40,166 bases of DNA from JBFWUW01 sp050247075. GTDB taxonomy: Bacteria; Planctomycetota; Planctomycetia; Pirellulales; JBFWUW01. Positions 30,774 through 38,729 of the stretch are shown here, in pieces. The notes beneath the pieces were generated by a model, which was not told where the DNA came from, searched no databases, and saw nothing but the letters and a program-made list of their open reading frames with translations. Position 1 is the first letter of the stretch. Each line of letters opens with the position of its first letter. A program made the position numbers and the translations under genes. The stretch covers positions 1 through 40,166 of the forward strand of contig JBFWUW010000065.1 of the NCBI GenBank assembly GCA_050247075.1, written 5' to 3'.

Positions 30774-31127
30774 TCACTTCACCCGTTTCTTGCAGGCCCC
30801 TCTCTCCCCGATTTGCCCCATCACCTTGTCCAATGTCTTGTCATCGCAATCCGCCAACACCCGGAACACATCAGGCCGTTGAAGAACACGCTTCCGTATT
30901 CGCTCAGGCACCCGCTTCGCCAGGATCACCAGTTCGTCTTCGTCGGCTTCCAGGGCGTCGGCCAGACGATGGATCAGGGCATCCGAAGGATAATCGCCAA
31001 AATTCAGCCGTTCGTTCTCGACACGGCTCAGGTAGGTGAAGCCGACGCCGACTTTCTCGGCCAGATCACGCAGGCTCCAATCCTTGGCGTGACGAAGCTC
31101 TCGAACCCGTTCGCCAAAAGTCTTCAC
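30774..31127 (-). CDS. XRE-family transcriptional regulator, probable controller of the type I R-M operon
   Basis: A 117-residue DNA-binding protein. Residues 2-62 are a lambda-repressor-like helix-turn-helix (TFGERVRELRHAKDWSLRDLAEKVGVGFTYLSRVENER). The C-terminal part, LVILAKRVPERIRKRVLQRPDVFRVL, is found in XRE regulators of restriction systems and mobile elements. I chose the GTG at 31127 because GAGGAG (31140-31135) lies 7 nt upstream and because the open frame to 31307 would overlap the hsdR start. It is divergent from hsdR with 178 bp between the starts, the standard place for a controller protein that delays restriction after entry into a new host. Candidate operator repeats are at 31141-31190. 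Confidence 0.88.
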   Translation of the reverse strand: MKTFGERVRELRHAKDWSLRDLAEKVGVGFTYLSRVENERLNFGDYPSDALIHRLADALEADEDELVILAKRVPERIRKRVLQRPDVFRVLADCDDKTLDKVMGQIGERGACKKRVK

Positions 31128-31134
31128 AAGGTCG

Positions 31135-31140
31135 CTCCTC
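31135..31140 (-). promoter_or_regulatory. Shine-Dalgarno site of the XRE regulator
   Basis: GAGGAG on the minus strand precedes the GTG at 31127 by 7 nt and decides this start over the longer open frame. Confidence 0.5.
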
Positions 31141-31190
31141 GTAGGCACTTGCTGGTTGCTGCCTGCCTCCGCATATCGTAGGATACTTGC
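31141..31190. promoter_or_regulatory. Candidate operator direct repeats between XRE gene and hsdR
   Basis: GTAGGCACTTGC at 31141-31152 recurs as GTAGGATACTTGC at 31178-31190. The second copy includes the small palindrome TATC-GTAG-GATA (31174-31185). The pair lies just upstream of the regulator's ribosome binding site in the divergent promoter region. Binding by the regulator is inferred, not shown. Confidence 0.35.
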
Positions 31191-31305
31191 ACTCTGCGGA
31201 CAACACCCAGAAGGGCGGCGGGGCGATTTGGCCTGCCGGAAACGGAGGGCGACCCGGTGACGGCGTTCATCGACGGACCCGGACGACTTTGAAGCTCGGT
31301 GGCGC

Positions 31306-34101
31306 ATGACACCCGAACAGAAATCCCGGCAGCAGATCGACCGCCAGCTTGAACAGGCTGGCTGGATCGTGCAGGACTACCGCCAGATGAACATCTCGGC
31401 GGGGCTGGGCGTTGCTGTTCGTGAATTCCCGCTCACCACGGGCGATGCCGACTACATGCTCTACGCCGACGCCAAGGCCATCGGCGTGGTCGAGGCGAAG
31501 CCCAAGGGCCACACGCTCACCGGCGTTGAAACGCAATCGGGCAAATATCTCGACGGCCTGCCTGCTGGCCTGCCCCATCATCGCCTGCCGCTCCCCTTCG
31601 CCTACGAATCCACGGGAGAGGTCACGCAGTTCACGAACAACCTGGAACCGGATGCCCGCAGCCGGGTCGTCTTCACGTTCCATCGTCCCGAAGAATTGAT
31701 CCGCCTCGTGAAGCTCGACAAGCAGGTGCGGACGCATCTGCGGGAAATGCCGCCGCTCAACACCGGTCATCTGTGGCGGGTCCAGATCGAGAGCATCCAA
31801 AATCTCGAAACGTCACTCGCCGCCAACCGCCCCCGTGCGCTCATCCAGATGGCGACCGGCAGCGGCAAGACCTACACCGCCGTCAATTTCTGCTACCGGC
31901 TCATCAAGTACGCCGAAGCCCGACGCATCCTTTTCCTCGTGGACCGGAACAACCTGGGCAAGCAGACGCTCAACGAGTTCCAGCAGTTCGTCAGCCCGGT
32001 GAATGGCTACAAGTTCACCGAGGAATACACTGTCCAGCACTTGAAGAAAAACACCATCGCACCGGCGTCAAAGGTCTGCATCACGACGATTCAGCGCCTT
32101 TACTCGATGCTGAAAGGCGAAGACGACTTCCTGGAAGAGAATGAGGAAGGCTCGCTGTTCGAGACGGAGACTTCGCTGATCCGGGAGCCGCTGCCGGTCG
32201 TGTACAACGCCAAGATTCCCATCGAGACGTTCGACTTCATCGTGGTCGATGAGTGCCATCGCAGCATTTACAACATCTGGCGGCAAGTCCTGGAATACTT
32301 CGATTCGTACCTCATCGGCCTGACTGCCACGCCGACCAAGCAGACCATCGGCTTCTTCAACGGCAATCTGGTCCAAGACTACGCCCACGAACAGGCCGTG
32401 GTCGATGGCGTCAACGTCGGCTACGACGTGTACCGCATCGAAACGAAGATCACCAAGGACGGGGCCAAGCTGGCTCGTGAGCCGGGGGTCTTCGTGCCGC
32501 ATCGGGACCGCCGCACGAAAGGGAAGAAGTACAAGGAACTCGATGACGACCTGACCTACACGGCCAACCAGCTTGACCGGGACGTGGTGGCCGAGAACCA
32601 AATCCGGCTCGTCGTCCGCACGTTCAAGGACAAGCTGCCGGAAATCTTTCCTGGCCGCACCGAGGTTCCCAAAACGCTGGTCTTCGCCAAGACCGACCTG
32701 CACGCCGAAGACATCGTGCGCATCATCCGTGAGGAGTTCGGCAAGGGAAACGACTTCTGCCAGAAGATCACGTCAAAAAGCACTGGCAAGAAACCCGACG
32801 AACTTCTCTCCGAATTCCGTAACTCGTACTTTCCCCGCATCGCCGTCACCGTGGACATGATTGCCACGGGGACCGACGTGAAGCCGCTCGAATGCTTGAT
32901 CTTCATGCGGAATATCCGCTCGCTCGGTTACTTCGAGCAGATGAAAGGGCGGGGTTGCCGAGTGGTCGATCCCGACGTGCTGCAAAGCGTCACGCCCGAC
33001 GCCAAGCACAAAACGCACTTTGTCATTGTCGATGCCGTAGGCGTCTGTGAGGACGAGAAGACAGCGACCAAGCCGCTGGACCGCAAGCCATCCGTGCCGC
33101 TCGACAAGATTCTCAATCTCGTTGCGGCGGGTGCGGCCAACGATGACGTGGTGTCCACCCTGGCCTCACGACTTTCTCGACTCGATCTGGAAGTGGACCC
33201 GATCCATCAAGCCGCCATACAGAAGGCATCGGGCGGGAAGTCGCTCTCCGACCTCAGTGCCGATCTTCTCAAAAGCATCGACCCCGATGCGAACACGCAG
33301 TTGGCCGTGGACAAGTTCAATGTCCCGGCAGGCCCCAATGGAGAACCGCCAGAGCCGACCGAGGAACAGATTGTCGAAGTCGAACGGGAGCAGATGGCGA
33401 CGGCGTTGAAAGCCTTCCACGACCCCAAGCTGCGTGACGCCATCCTGGCGGCGAAGCGGTCGTTGGAGCAGGTCATCGACGAGCAGACCCCCGATCAACT
33501 TCTTCGGGCTGGCTTCGACGCCGAGGCGTTGGAGAAGGCGAAGTCGATGCTGACGAGTTTTCGGAAGTTTGTCGAAGACAACAAGGACGAGATTGAAGCC
33601 ATCCAGGTCTTGTACAGCATTCCTTATCGAGCTGGATTGAAGTTCCGGCACGTCAAGGAACTGGCGAGCAAACTGAACCAGCCGCCGTTTTTTGTGGACC
33701 CCAATCGCCCCGAATCACTGACCCGGCTGTGGCAGGCGCATGAAGTGGTCGAACCGGACAAGGTGCGAGGCAAAGGGGGCAAGCAACTTGTGGACGTGAT
33801 CGCCCTGGTGCGCCACGCCATTGATCCGAACACTCCGCTGGCCCCTGTCGGCATGACGGTTGAGGAACGGTATCGCCAGTGGCTGGCCGACAAGCAGGCG
33901 GCGAGCGTCACGTTCACCGCCGATCAACGGAAGTGGCTCGACGCCATCAAGGACCACATCGCCAGTAGCTTGAACATCGAGCAAGACGACCTGGAAGACG
34001 TGCCGTTCAACACGATTGGCGGATTGGGGCGTGCGTATGAACTTTTCGGCGACAATCTCGCTGCCATCCTTGATGAACTCAACATGAGGTTGGCGGCATG
34101 A
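31306..34101 (+). CDS. hsdR: Type I restriction endonuclease subunit R
   Basis: A 931-residue HsdR motor and nuclease subunit, related to the EcoEI type. The N-terminal endonuclease has the PD-(D/E)XK signature D49 ... E63-A-K65. The helicase part has Walker A TGSGKT (184-189), DECH (315-318), LTATPT and motif VI-like EQMKGRGCRV. The C-terminal part is the domain that joins the methylase core. With HsdS and HsdM it cleaves unmodified DNA away from the target after ATP-driven translocation. The subunit looks complete. ATG 31306 is the first start and matches the family N-terminus. Its TGA overlaps the hsdS ATG. Confidence 0.96.
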   Translation: MTPEQKSRQQIDRQLEQAGWIVQDYRQMNISAGLGVAVREFPLTTGDADYMLYADAKAIGVVEAKPKGHTLTGVETQSGKYLDGLPAGLPHHRLPLPFAYESTGEVTQFTNNLEPDARSRVVFTFHRPEELIRLVKLDKQVRTHLREMPPLNTGHLWRVQIESIQNLETSLAANRPRALIQMATGSGKTYTAVNFCYRLIKYAEARRILFLVDRNNLGKQTLNEFQQFVSPVNGYKFTEEYTVQHLKKNTIAPASKVCITTIQRLYSMLKGEDDFLEENEEGSLFETETSLIREPLPVVYNAKIPIETFDFIVVDECHRSIYNIWRQVLEYFDSYLIGLTATPTKQTIGFFNGNLVQDYAHEQAVVDGVNVGYDVYRIETKITKDGAKLAREPGVFVPHRDRRTKGKKYKELDDDLTYTANQLDRDVVAENQIRLVVRTFKDKLPEIFPGRTEVPKTLVFAKTDLHAEDIVRIIREEFGKGNDFCQKITSKSTGKKPDELLSEFRNSYFPRIAVTVDMIATGTDVKPLECLIFMRNIRSLGYFEQMKGRGCRVVDPDVLQSVTPDAKHKTHFVIVDAVGVCEDEKTATKPLDRKPSVPLDKILNLVAAGAANDDVVSTLASRLSRLDLEVDPIHQAAIQKASGGKSLSDLSADLLKSIDPDANTQLAVDKFNVPAGPNGEPPEPTEEQIVEVEREQMATALKAFHDPKLRDAILAAKRSLEQVIDEQTPDQLLRAGFDAEALEKAKSMLTSFRKFVEDNKDEIEAIQVLYSIPYRAGLKFRHVKELASKLNQPPFFVDPNRPESLTRLWQAHEVVEPDKVRGKGGKQLVDVIALVRHAIDPNTPLAPVGMTVEERYRQWLADKQAASVTFTADQRKWLDAIKDHIASSLNIEQDDLEDVPFNTIGGLGRAYELFGDNLAAILDELNMRLAA

Positions 34102-35678
34102 GTGACCTAACTCACCTTCCAGCGTCCTGGGCTGTTGCTCCGTTGCCCATCGTCGCATCCATCAATCCGCCGAAGGGGAAGATTCAGGCGAATGGATCAG
34201 ACTTGGCGCACTTTGTCCCGATGGCGTGCGTAACCGAAGAATTCGGCGGAATTGACGTATCCTCGACTCGTCCGCTCAACGAGGTCATCAAGGGATATAC
34301 CGCTTTCGTGGAGGGCGACGTACTTTTCGCCAAGATCACCCCCTGCATGGAGAACGGCAAGATCGCCGTTGTGCCACCACTGAGCTTCGGATTGGGATTC
34401 GGCTCTACCGAATTTCATGTCCTGCGGGCGACAGAAGCCGTATTGCCAAAGTGGATCGCCCATTTTCTCTCCCAGACGGCGATACGGCGCAATGCACAAC
34501 GGAGCATGACGGGAAGTGCTGGTCAGCTTCGTGTCCCAGCATTATGGCTTGCCGAGCAATTGCTTCCGATCCCTCCGCTTCCCGAACAAAACCGCATCGT
34601 CGCCAAGATCGAGGAACTTTTCTCCGACCTGGATGCTGGGGTTGTCGCCCTTGAGCGGGCCAAGGCAAATCTGAAGCGATACCGTGCCGCCGTTCTCAAA
34701 GCCGCCGTGGAAGGCAAGCTCACGGAAGAGTGGCGGGCCAAGCACCCTGCGAAAGAATCCGCCTCGGTACTCCTGGCACGCATCCTGAAAGAACGCCGTC
34801 AGAAGTGGGAAGCCGACCAACTTGCCAAGTTCCCCGCCGCTGGAAAGGAGCCACCGAAGAACTGGAAAGAGAAGTACGTCCAACCGACGCCGCCCGTAAC
34901 GACCGGCCTGCCGGAACTGCCTGCCGACTGGTGCTGGGCCAGTGTGCAGCAAGTCGGCTCCGTGCAACTCGGACGACAACGTGCGCCGCAGAATCACAAC
35001 GGCCCGCACATGCGCCCGTACCTACGGGTTGCCAACGTGTTCGAGGATCGGATCGACCTCAGTGATGTCATGGAGATGAATTTCACCCCGCAGGAGTTCG
35101 AGACATTCCGCCTCTCATACGGAGACATCCTCCTGAATGAAGGGCAGAGCATGGAACTCGTTGGACGCCCTGCGATGTATCGAGATGAGATGCCGGGAGT
35201 CTGTTTCACGAACAGCCTTGTCCGCTTTCGTGTCTACGATGGAGTGGACACCGAGTATGCGCTCAAGGTGTTCCTGGCTTACCTCAAGAATGGACGGTTC
35301 CAGAAGATCGCCACAATTACGGTGAACATTGCGCATTTGGGAGCCGGTCGGTTCTCTGAAATCGAATTCCCCCTGGCTCCGACTGAGGAACAGGCAGCGA
35401 TCATCGAAGAAGTGGACCGCCACTTTTCCCTGATCGACGCTGCGGAGAAGGCAATCAACCTGAGTTTGGCCCGTGCTGGCCGCTTGCGGCAGAGCATCTT
35501 GAAGCAAGCATTCGAGGGAAAGCTCGTCCCTCAAGACCCTACCGACGAACCGGCCAGCGTGCTGCTGGAGCGGCTGCGTGCGAGCCGTTCGGCTCATGAA
35601 GGAAATGGCAAGGCCAACCTCCCAATCCGTGGGCGTCTTGCGAAGTCGAAGAAACTGAAAGGGAGGGCCGACGCATGA
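34098..35678 (+). CDS. hsdS: Type I restriction-modification specificity subunit S
   Basis: A 526-residue specificity subunit with the usual two target recognition domains. TRD1 runs to about 150, followed by the conserved helix PLPEQNRIVAKIEELFSDLDAGV and LKAAVEGKLTEEWR. TRD2 covers about 275-420 (LPADWCWASVQQVGSVQLG, MELVGRPAMYRDEMPGV), followed by EEQAAIIEEVDRHFSLIDAAE and LKQAFEGKLVPQDP. The two halves set the bipartite DNA target; the target sequence cannot be predicted here. The ATG overlaps the hsdR stop and the stop overlaps the next start, so synthesis is coupled. Placement directly after hsdR and before hsdM differs from the more common R-M-S order. Confidence 0.95.
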   Translation: MSDLTHLPASWAVAPLPIVASINPPKGKIQANGSDLAHFVPMACVTEEFGGIDVSSTRPLNEVIKGYTAFVEGDVLFAKITPCMENGKIAVVPPLSFGLGFGSTEFHVLRATEAVLPKWIAHFLSQTAIRRNAQRSMTGSAGQLRVPALWLAEQLLPIPPLPEQNRIVAKIEELFSDLDAGVVALERAKANLKRYRAAVLKAAVEGKLTEEWRAKHPAKESASVLLARILKERRQKWEADQLAKFPAAGKEPPKNWKEKYVQPTPPVTTGLPELPADWCWASVQQVGSVQLGRQRAPQNHNGPHMRPYLRVANVFEDRIDLSDVMEMNFTPQEFETFRLSYGDILLNEGQSMELVGRPAMYRDEMPGVCFTNSLVRFRVYDGVDTEYALKVFLAYLKNGRFQKIATITVNIAHLGAGRFSEIEFPLAPTEEQAAIIEEVDRHFSLIDAAEKAINLSLARAGRLRQSILKQAFEGKLVPQDPTDEPASVLLERLRASRSAHEGNGKANLPIRGRLAKSKKLKGRADA

Positions 35679-36589
35679 GTGACAGCACGCCCGTCATCCA
35701 TCCCGTCTACTTGCCCTTCACCCGACAGCAGCTTGCGCTGCACTTCAGCGACGACAAGCACCTGGATTACTTCGCAACGAGTGCCATCCGGTACGCCGAG
35801 TTCGTAGCCCGGCTCGGTGCGAAGTTCGAGGGGATGCCGATTACCAACGAAGTGCGGCTGGCTCGACAGATCGAGAAGGACGAGCGGTTCTGGACCGCTT
35901 GCACGTTGAAGATGGTCTTCGATGCGGGGCGTTTTGCTGACATCCTACGGATCGCCTTCGGCGACGTGCCGCCCATCACAGGCTTTGCGTCCTGGGATCA
36001 GTGTGTTGGGGATCGAGCGGACCAGGAGCTTCGGTTCGAGGTCGCCGTCTCCAGCCCGCAGGTCTACCGAGACACCCTCCGTGATCGCTACCTGAACCAA
36101 GGGCCTGCTGCCCACCTTGTTCCTTACATCGTTCATGCGGGAATGGGCCGCACCGCCTATGAAGGAGCCACGAAAGTTGACGCCATCTTCCGCAACCGGA
36201 AGACTGGCTTCAGCGTCATGTTCGAGGCCAAGGTTCTGTCAGACATCTCGTGCGATGTGACCTTCGATCCCTTCCGAAACCAACTTGCTCGAAACATCGA
36301 CGTGATGCTCGACACCGGCGACGGGTTCCTTACACTCGACCCAGCCAAACGGCTTCTCGCCCTTCTGACGCCTAAAGTGTTCAAGGATCGGCCCACGACT
36401 CGGTACTACGGCCTGCTGTTCCATCAATACAAGAGCGATCCAGCCCTCCTCAGCGAACATCTTGCTCACCGGGACGCCGCCACACTGGCGCAGGTTCCGC
36501 CCCGCCTGGGATGGCTGACATTCGAGGAATGCCAGCGGATTTGCCCGGCCTGTTGCCCGTGGCTTGCAACACAAGGAAGTCATTCATGA
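35675..36589 (+). CDS. R-M-embedded protein with PD-(D/E)XK-like nuclease signature, undescribed
   Basis: A 304-residue soluble protein that I cannot name. It sits inside the type I operon, coupled by ATGA overlaps to hsdS upstream and hsdM downstream, so its dose is tied to the complex. The middle part reads VDAIFRNRKTGFSVMFEAKV, giving D169-x14-E184-A-K186 between predicted beta strands, the core signature of PD-(D/E)XK nucleases. The N-terminal 120 residues are helical (LDYFATSAIRYAEFVARLGA, EVRLARQIEKDERFW). A short CPACC motif lies near the C-terminus. It could be an extra nuclease, an anti-restriction-safe accessory or an inactive structural partner. No signal peptide or membrane span is present. 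Confidence 0.85.
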   Translation: MSDSTPVIHPVYLPFTRQQLALHFSDDKHLDYFATSAIRYAEFVARLGAKFEGMPITNEVRLARQIEKDERFWTACTLKMVFDAGRFADILRIAFGDVPPITGFASWDQCVGDRADQELRFEVAVSSPQVYRDTLRDRYLNQGPAAHLVPYIVHAGMGRTAYEGATKVDAIFRNRKTGFSVMFEAKVLSDISCDVTFDPFRNQLARNIDVMLDTGDGFLTLDPAKRLLALLTPKVFKDRPTTRYYGLLFHQYKSDPALLSEHLAHRDAATLAQVPPRLGWLTFEECQRICPACCPWLATQGSHS

Positions 36590-38076
36590 GCAACAACGAC
36601 TCCCAACAGATCGTCAATAAAGCCTGGAACTTCGCCCACGTTCTGCGGGACGATGGCCTCTCGTACATGGCCTACACCGAGCAGATCACGTTTCTGCTCT
36701 TTCTCAAAATGGCCGATGAGCAGACGAAGCCGCCGTACAACAAGCCGCCCATCGTTCCGGCCAAGTTCAGTTGGGAAAGTCTACTGAAGCGGGAGGGCGA
36801 CGAACTCGAAGCCCACTACCGGCACATCCTCGAAGAACTCGGCAAGCAGCCGGGGATGCTGGGCGAAATCTTCAAGAAAGCCCGGCCCGAAATCCAGAAC
36901 CCGGCCACGCTGCGGCGGCTGATCGTGGACCTGATCGACGTGGAGAAATGGTCGTCGATGCAGGCCGACGTGAAGGGGGACATCTACGAAGGGTTGCTCG
37001 CCAAGAGTGCCGCCGAAAGTCCAAAGGGAGCAGGCCAATACTTCACGCCCCGTGAACTCATCAAGGCCATCGTGGACTGCGTGCAGCCGACCGCCGACGA
37101 CACCGTTTGCGATCCCGCCGCAGGCACGGGCGGCTTCCTCCTGTCCGCTTACGATTACGTCGCCAAGCATCAGGGAAAGACGCTCGACAAGGATCAAAAG
37201 AAGCACTTGCGGACGAAGTTCGTGAAGGGCTGGGAACTCGTCCCCAACACGGCTCGACTCTGCATCATGAACTTGTACCTGCATGGCATCGACGCCGATC
37301 CCTGCCCGATCAAGTCAGGCGTGGACAGCCTCGCCAGCGACCCCGGCGAACGGTTCAGCGTGGTCCTGACCAATCCCCCGTTTGGCAAGAAAAGCAGCAT
37401 CTCCATCGTAAACGAAGCGGGCGATCTGGAGAAAGACGACACGGCTTACGAACGCCAGGACTTCTGGACGACGACGAAGAACAAGCAACTCAACTTCGTG
37501 CAGCACATCAAAACGCTGCTCAAGGTCAATGGCCGCTGCGCCATCGTCGTGCCTGACAACGTGCTGTTCGAGGGCGGGGCCGGGGAGACGGTGCGGCGGA
37601 ACCTGCTCAAGCAGTGCGACGTACATACGTTGTTGCGGCTTCCTACTGGCGTTTTCTATGCCGGGGGTGTGAAGGCGAATGTCCTATTCCTCGACGCCAA
37701 ACCCGCCCAGGAGAAGCCGTGGACGAAGACGCTGTGGGTCTACGACTTGCGGACGAACATGCACTTCACGCAAAAGACGAACCCGCTCCAGCGTGCCGAC
37801 CTGGACGAGTTCGTGGAATGTTATCGCCCCACCAAGCGACACCTGCGCAAACCGACCTGGACTGATGCGGCCCCCGAAGGCCGCTGGCGTTCGTTCGACT
37901 ACGACGACCTGATGAAGCGGGATAAGGTGAACCTGGACATCTTCTGGCTCCGTGACAAGAGCCTGGAAGATTCCGATGACCTACCCACGCCCGACGTGCT
38001 GGCCCAGGAAATCGCCGATGACCTGCAAACCGCCCTGGAGCAGTTCACGGCAATTGCGGAAAAGGTGAAAGGTTAA
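36586..38076 (+). CDS. hsdM: Type I restriction-modification methyltransferase subunit M
   Basis: A 496-residue adenine-N6 DNA methyltransferase. The N-terminal HsdM helical domain begins NKAWNFAHVLRDDGLSYMAYTEQITFLLFLKMADE. The S-adenosylmethionine site is DPAAGTGGF (from D176) and the catalytic motif IV is NPPFG (from N263). GQYFTPRELIKAIVDCV is the typical lead into motif I. Two copies pair with HsdS to form the methylase that protects host DNA. ATG 36586 was chosen since it overlaps the stop of the preceding gene (ATGA) and begins MSNNDSQQIVNK; the upstream open frame is a read-through. It is the last gene of the coupled set. Confidence 0.96.
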   Translation: MSNNDSQQIVNKAWNFAHVLRDDGLSYMAYTEQITFLLFLKMADEQTKPPYNKPPIVPAKFSWESLLKREGDELEAHYRHILEELGKQPGMLGEIFKKARPEIQNPATLRRLIVDLIDVEKWSSMQADVKGDIYEGLLAKSAAESPKGAGQYFTPRELIKAIVDCVQPTADDTVCDPAAGTGGFLLSAYDYVAKHQGKTLDKDQKKHLRTKFVKGWELVPNTARLCIMNLYLHGIDADPCPIKSGVDSLASDPGERFSVVLTNPPFGKKSSISIVNEAGDLEKDDTAYERQDFWTTTKNKQLNFVQHIKTLLKVNGRCAIVVPDNVLFEGGAGETVRRNLLKQCDVHTLLRLPTGVFYAGGVKANVLFLDAKPAQEKPWTKTLWVYDLRTNMHFTQKTNPLQRADLDEFVECYRPTKRHLRKPTWTDAAPEGRWRSFDYDDLMKRDKVNLDIFWLRDKSLEDSDDLPTPDVLAQEIADDLQTALEQFTAIAEKVKG

Positions 38077-38114
38077 AGGGGTTCAGATACGTCAGTTCGC
38101 TGGAGACTTCTTCC

Positions 38115-38408
38115 ATGAGCGATCCCAATAACGCACCCGAAAGTGACCCACAACGCTTTACGCACGAACCAGAGGGTGGGCTTACCGCTGGTGGAAGGGC
38201 AAAATACAGCCATAGCCATACCGAGACTCGCCGTAGCTGGCGGGCGTTCTTCATTGGGCTGACCGTAACGCTGATCCTTGCGGCGATTGCCTGCTTTTTT
38301 CACCCGTTGATCGGTGTTGTCATTGCCGTCATCGGATTTCTTCTCAGCCTGGCACTGCCGTCAGTCTTTACTCGGCATACGGATACGCATCACTTCGGAG
38401 AGGACTGA
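38115..38408 (+). CDS. Small two-span membrane protein, unknown function
   Basis: A 97-residue protein, not recognised. About 40 polar residues with His-rich KYSHSHTETRR are followed by two hydrophobic segments, FFIGLTVTLILAAIACFF and IGVVIAVIGFLLSLALPSVF, that probably form a helical hairpin. The tail is TRHTDTHHFGED. It begins 38 bp after hsdM on the same strand, so it may be part of the restriction operon transcript, for example as a membrane-linked accessory, but a chance neighbour is equally possible. Confidence 0.6.
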   Translation: MSDPNNAPESDPQRFTHEPEGGLTAGGRAKYSHSHTETRRSWRAFFIGLTVTLILAAIACFFHPLIGVVIAVIGFLLSLALPSVFTRHTDTHHFGED

Positions 38409-38498
38409 TGATATGCCACCACCGAATGGCAATCGCAGTTTACAAAATGGGGCTTCGGATCGTGGAGAAGTGACCCTCGGCCAACGGTTGTCCAAGGC

Positions 38499-38729
38499 TC
38501 ACTTCGCCATCACGCTCAAAATCGTGCAGCCAGGATACCGCTTCATCAGCTTGACCTTCGCCGCTTCCACGTCGGTCGCCTCGATCAGCACGTTGCCAAC
38601 GATCCCGCCATCCTTCGTCTTGATCCTGAAGGCGAACTTCTGATTCGCTGCGAACGCCGGTCGGCAGACGAACAGGGAAAGGGCTGCGGCGAGAAAACTT
38701 CGGCGGGGCATGGGGTGTCTCAGGGTCAT
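38499..38729 (-). CDS. Small secreted protein, unknown function
   Basis: A 76-residue product with a Sec-type signal, MPRRSFLAAALSLFVCRPAFA, after six extra residues. The mature part of about 50 residues, with FAFRIKTKDGGIVGNVLIEA and AAKVKLMKRYPGCTILSV, has a beta-alpha-beta look and one Cys. I do not recognise it. The ATG at 38729 overlaps the stop of the LRR gene upstream (ATGA on the minus strand); an internal ATG at 38711 starts the signal more directly. The overlap suggests the two genes are expressed together. Confidence 0.65.
   Translation of the reverse strand: MTLRHPMPRRSFLAAALSLFVCRPAFAANQKFAFRIKTKDGGIVGNVLIEATDVEAAKVKLMKRYPGCTILSVMAK

Noticed and set aside
31128..31307. 60-residue N-terminal extension of the XRE regulator
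   Set aside because: It would overlap the hsdR start and the divergent promoter region; the GTG at 31127 has a good Shine-Dalgarno site and begins the helix-turn-helix.
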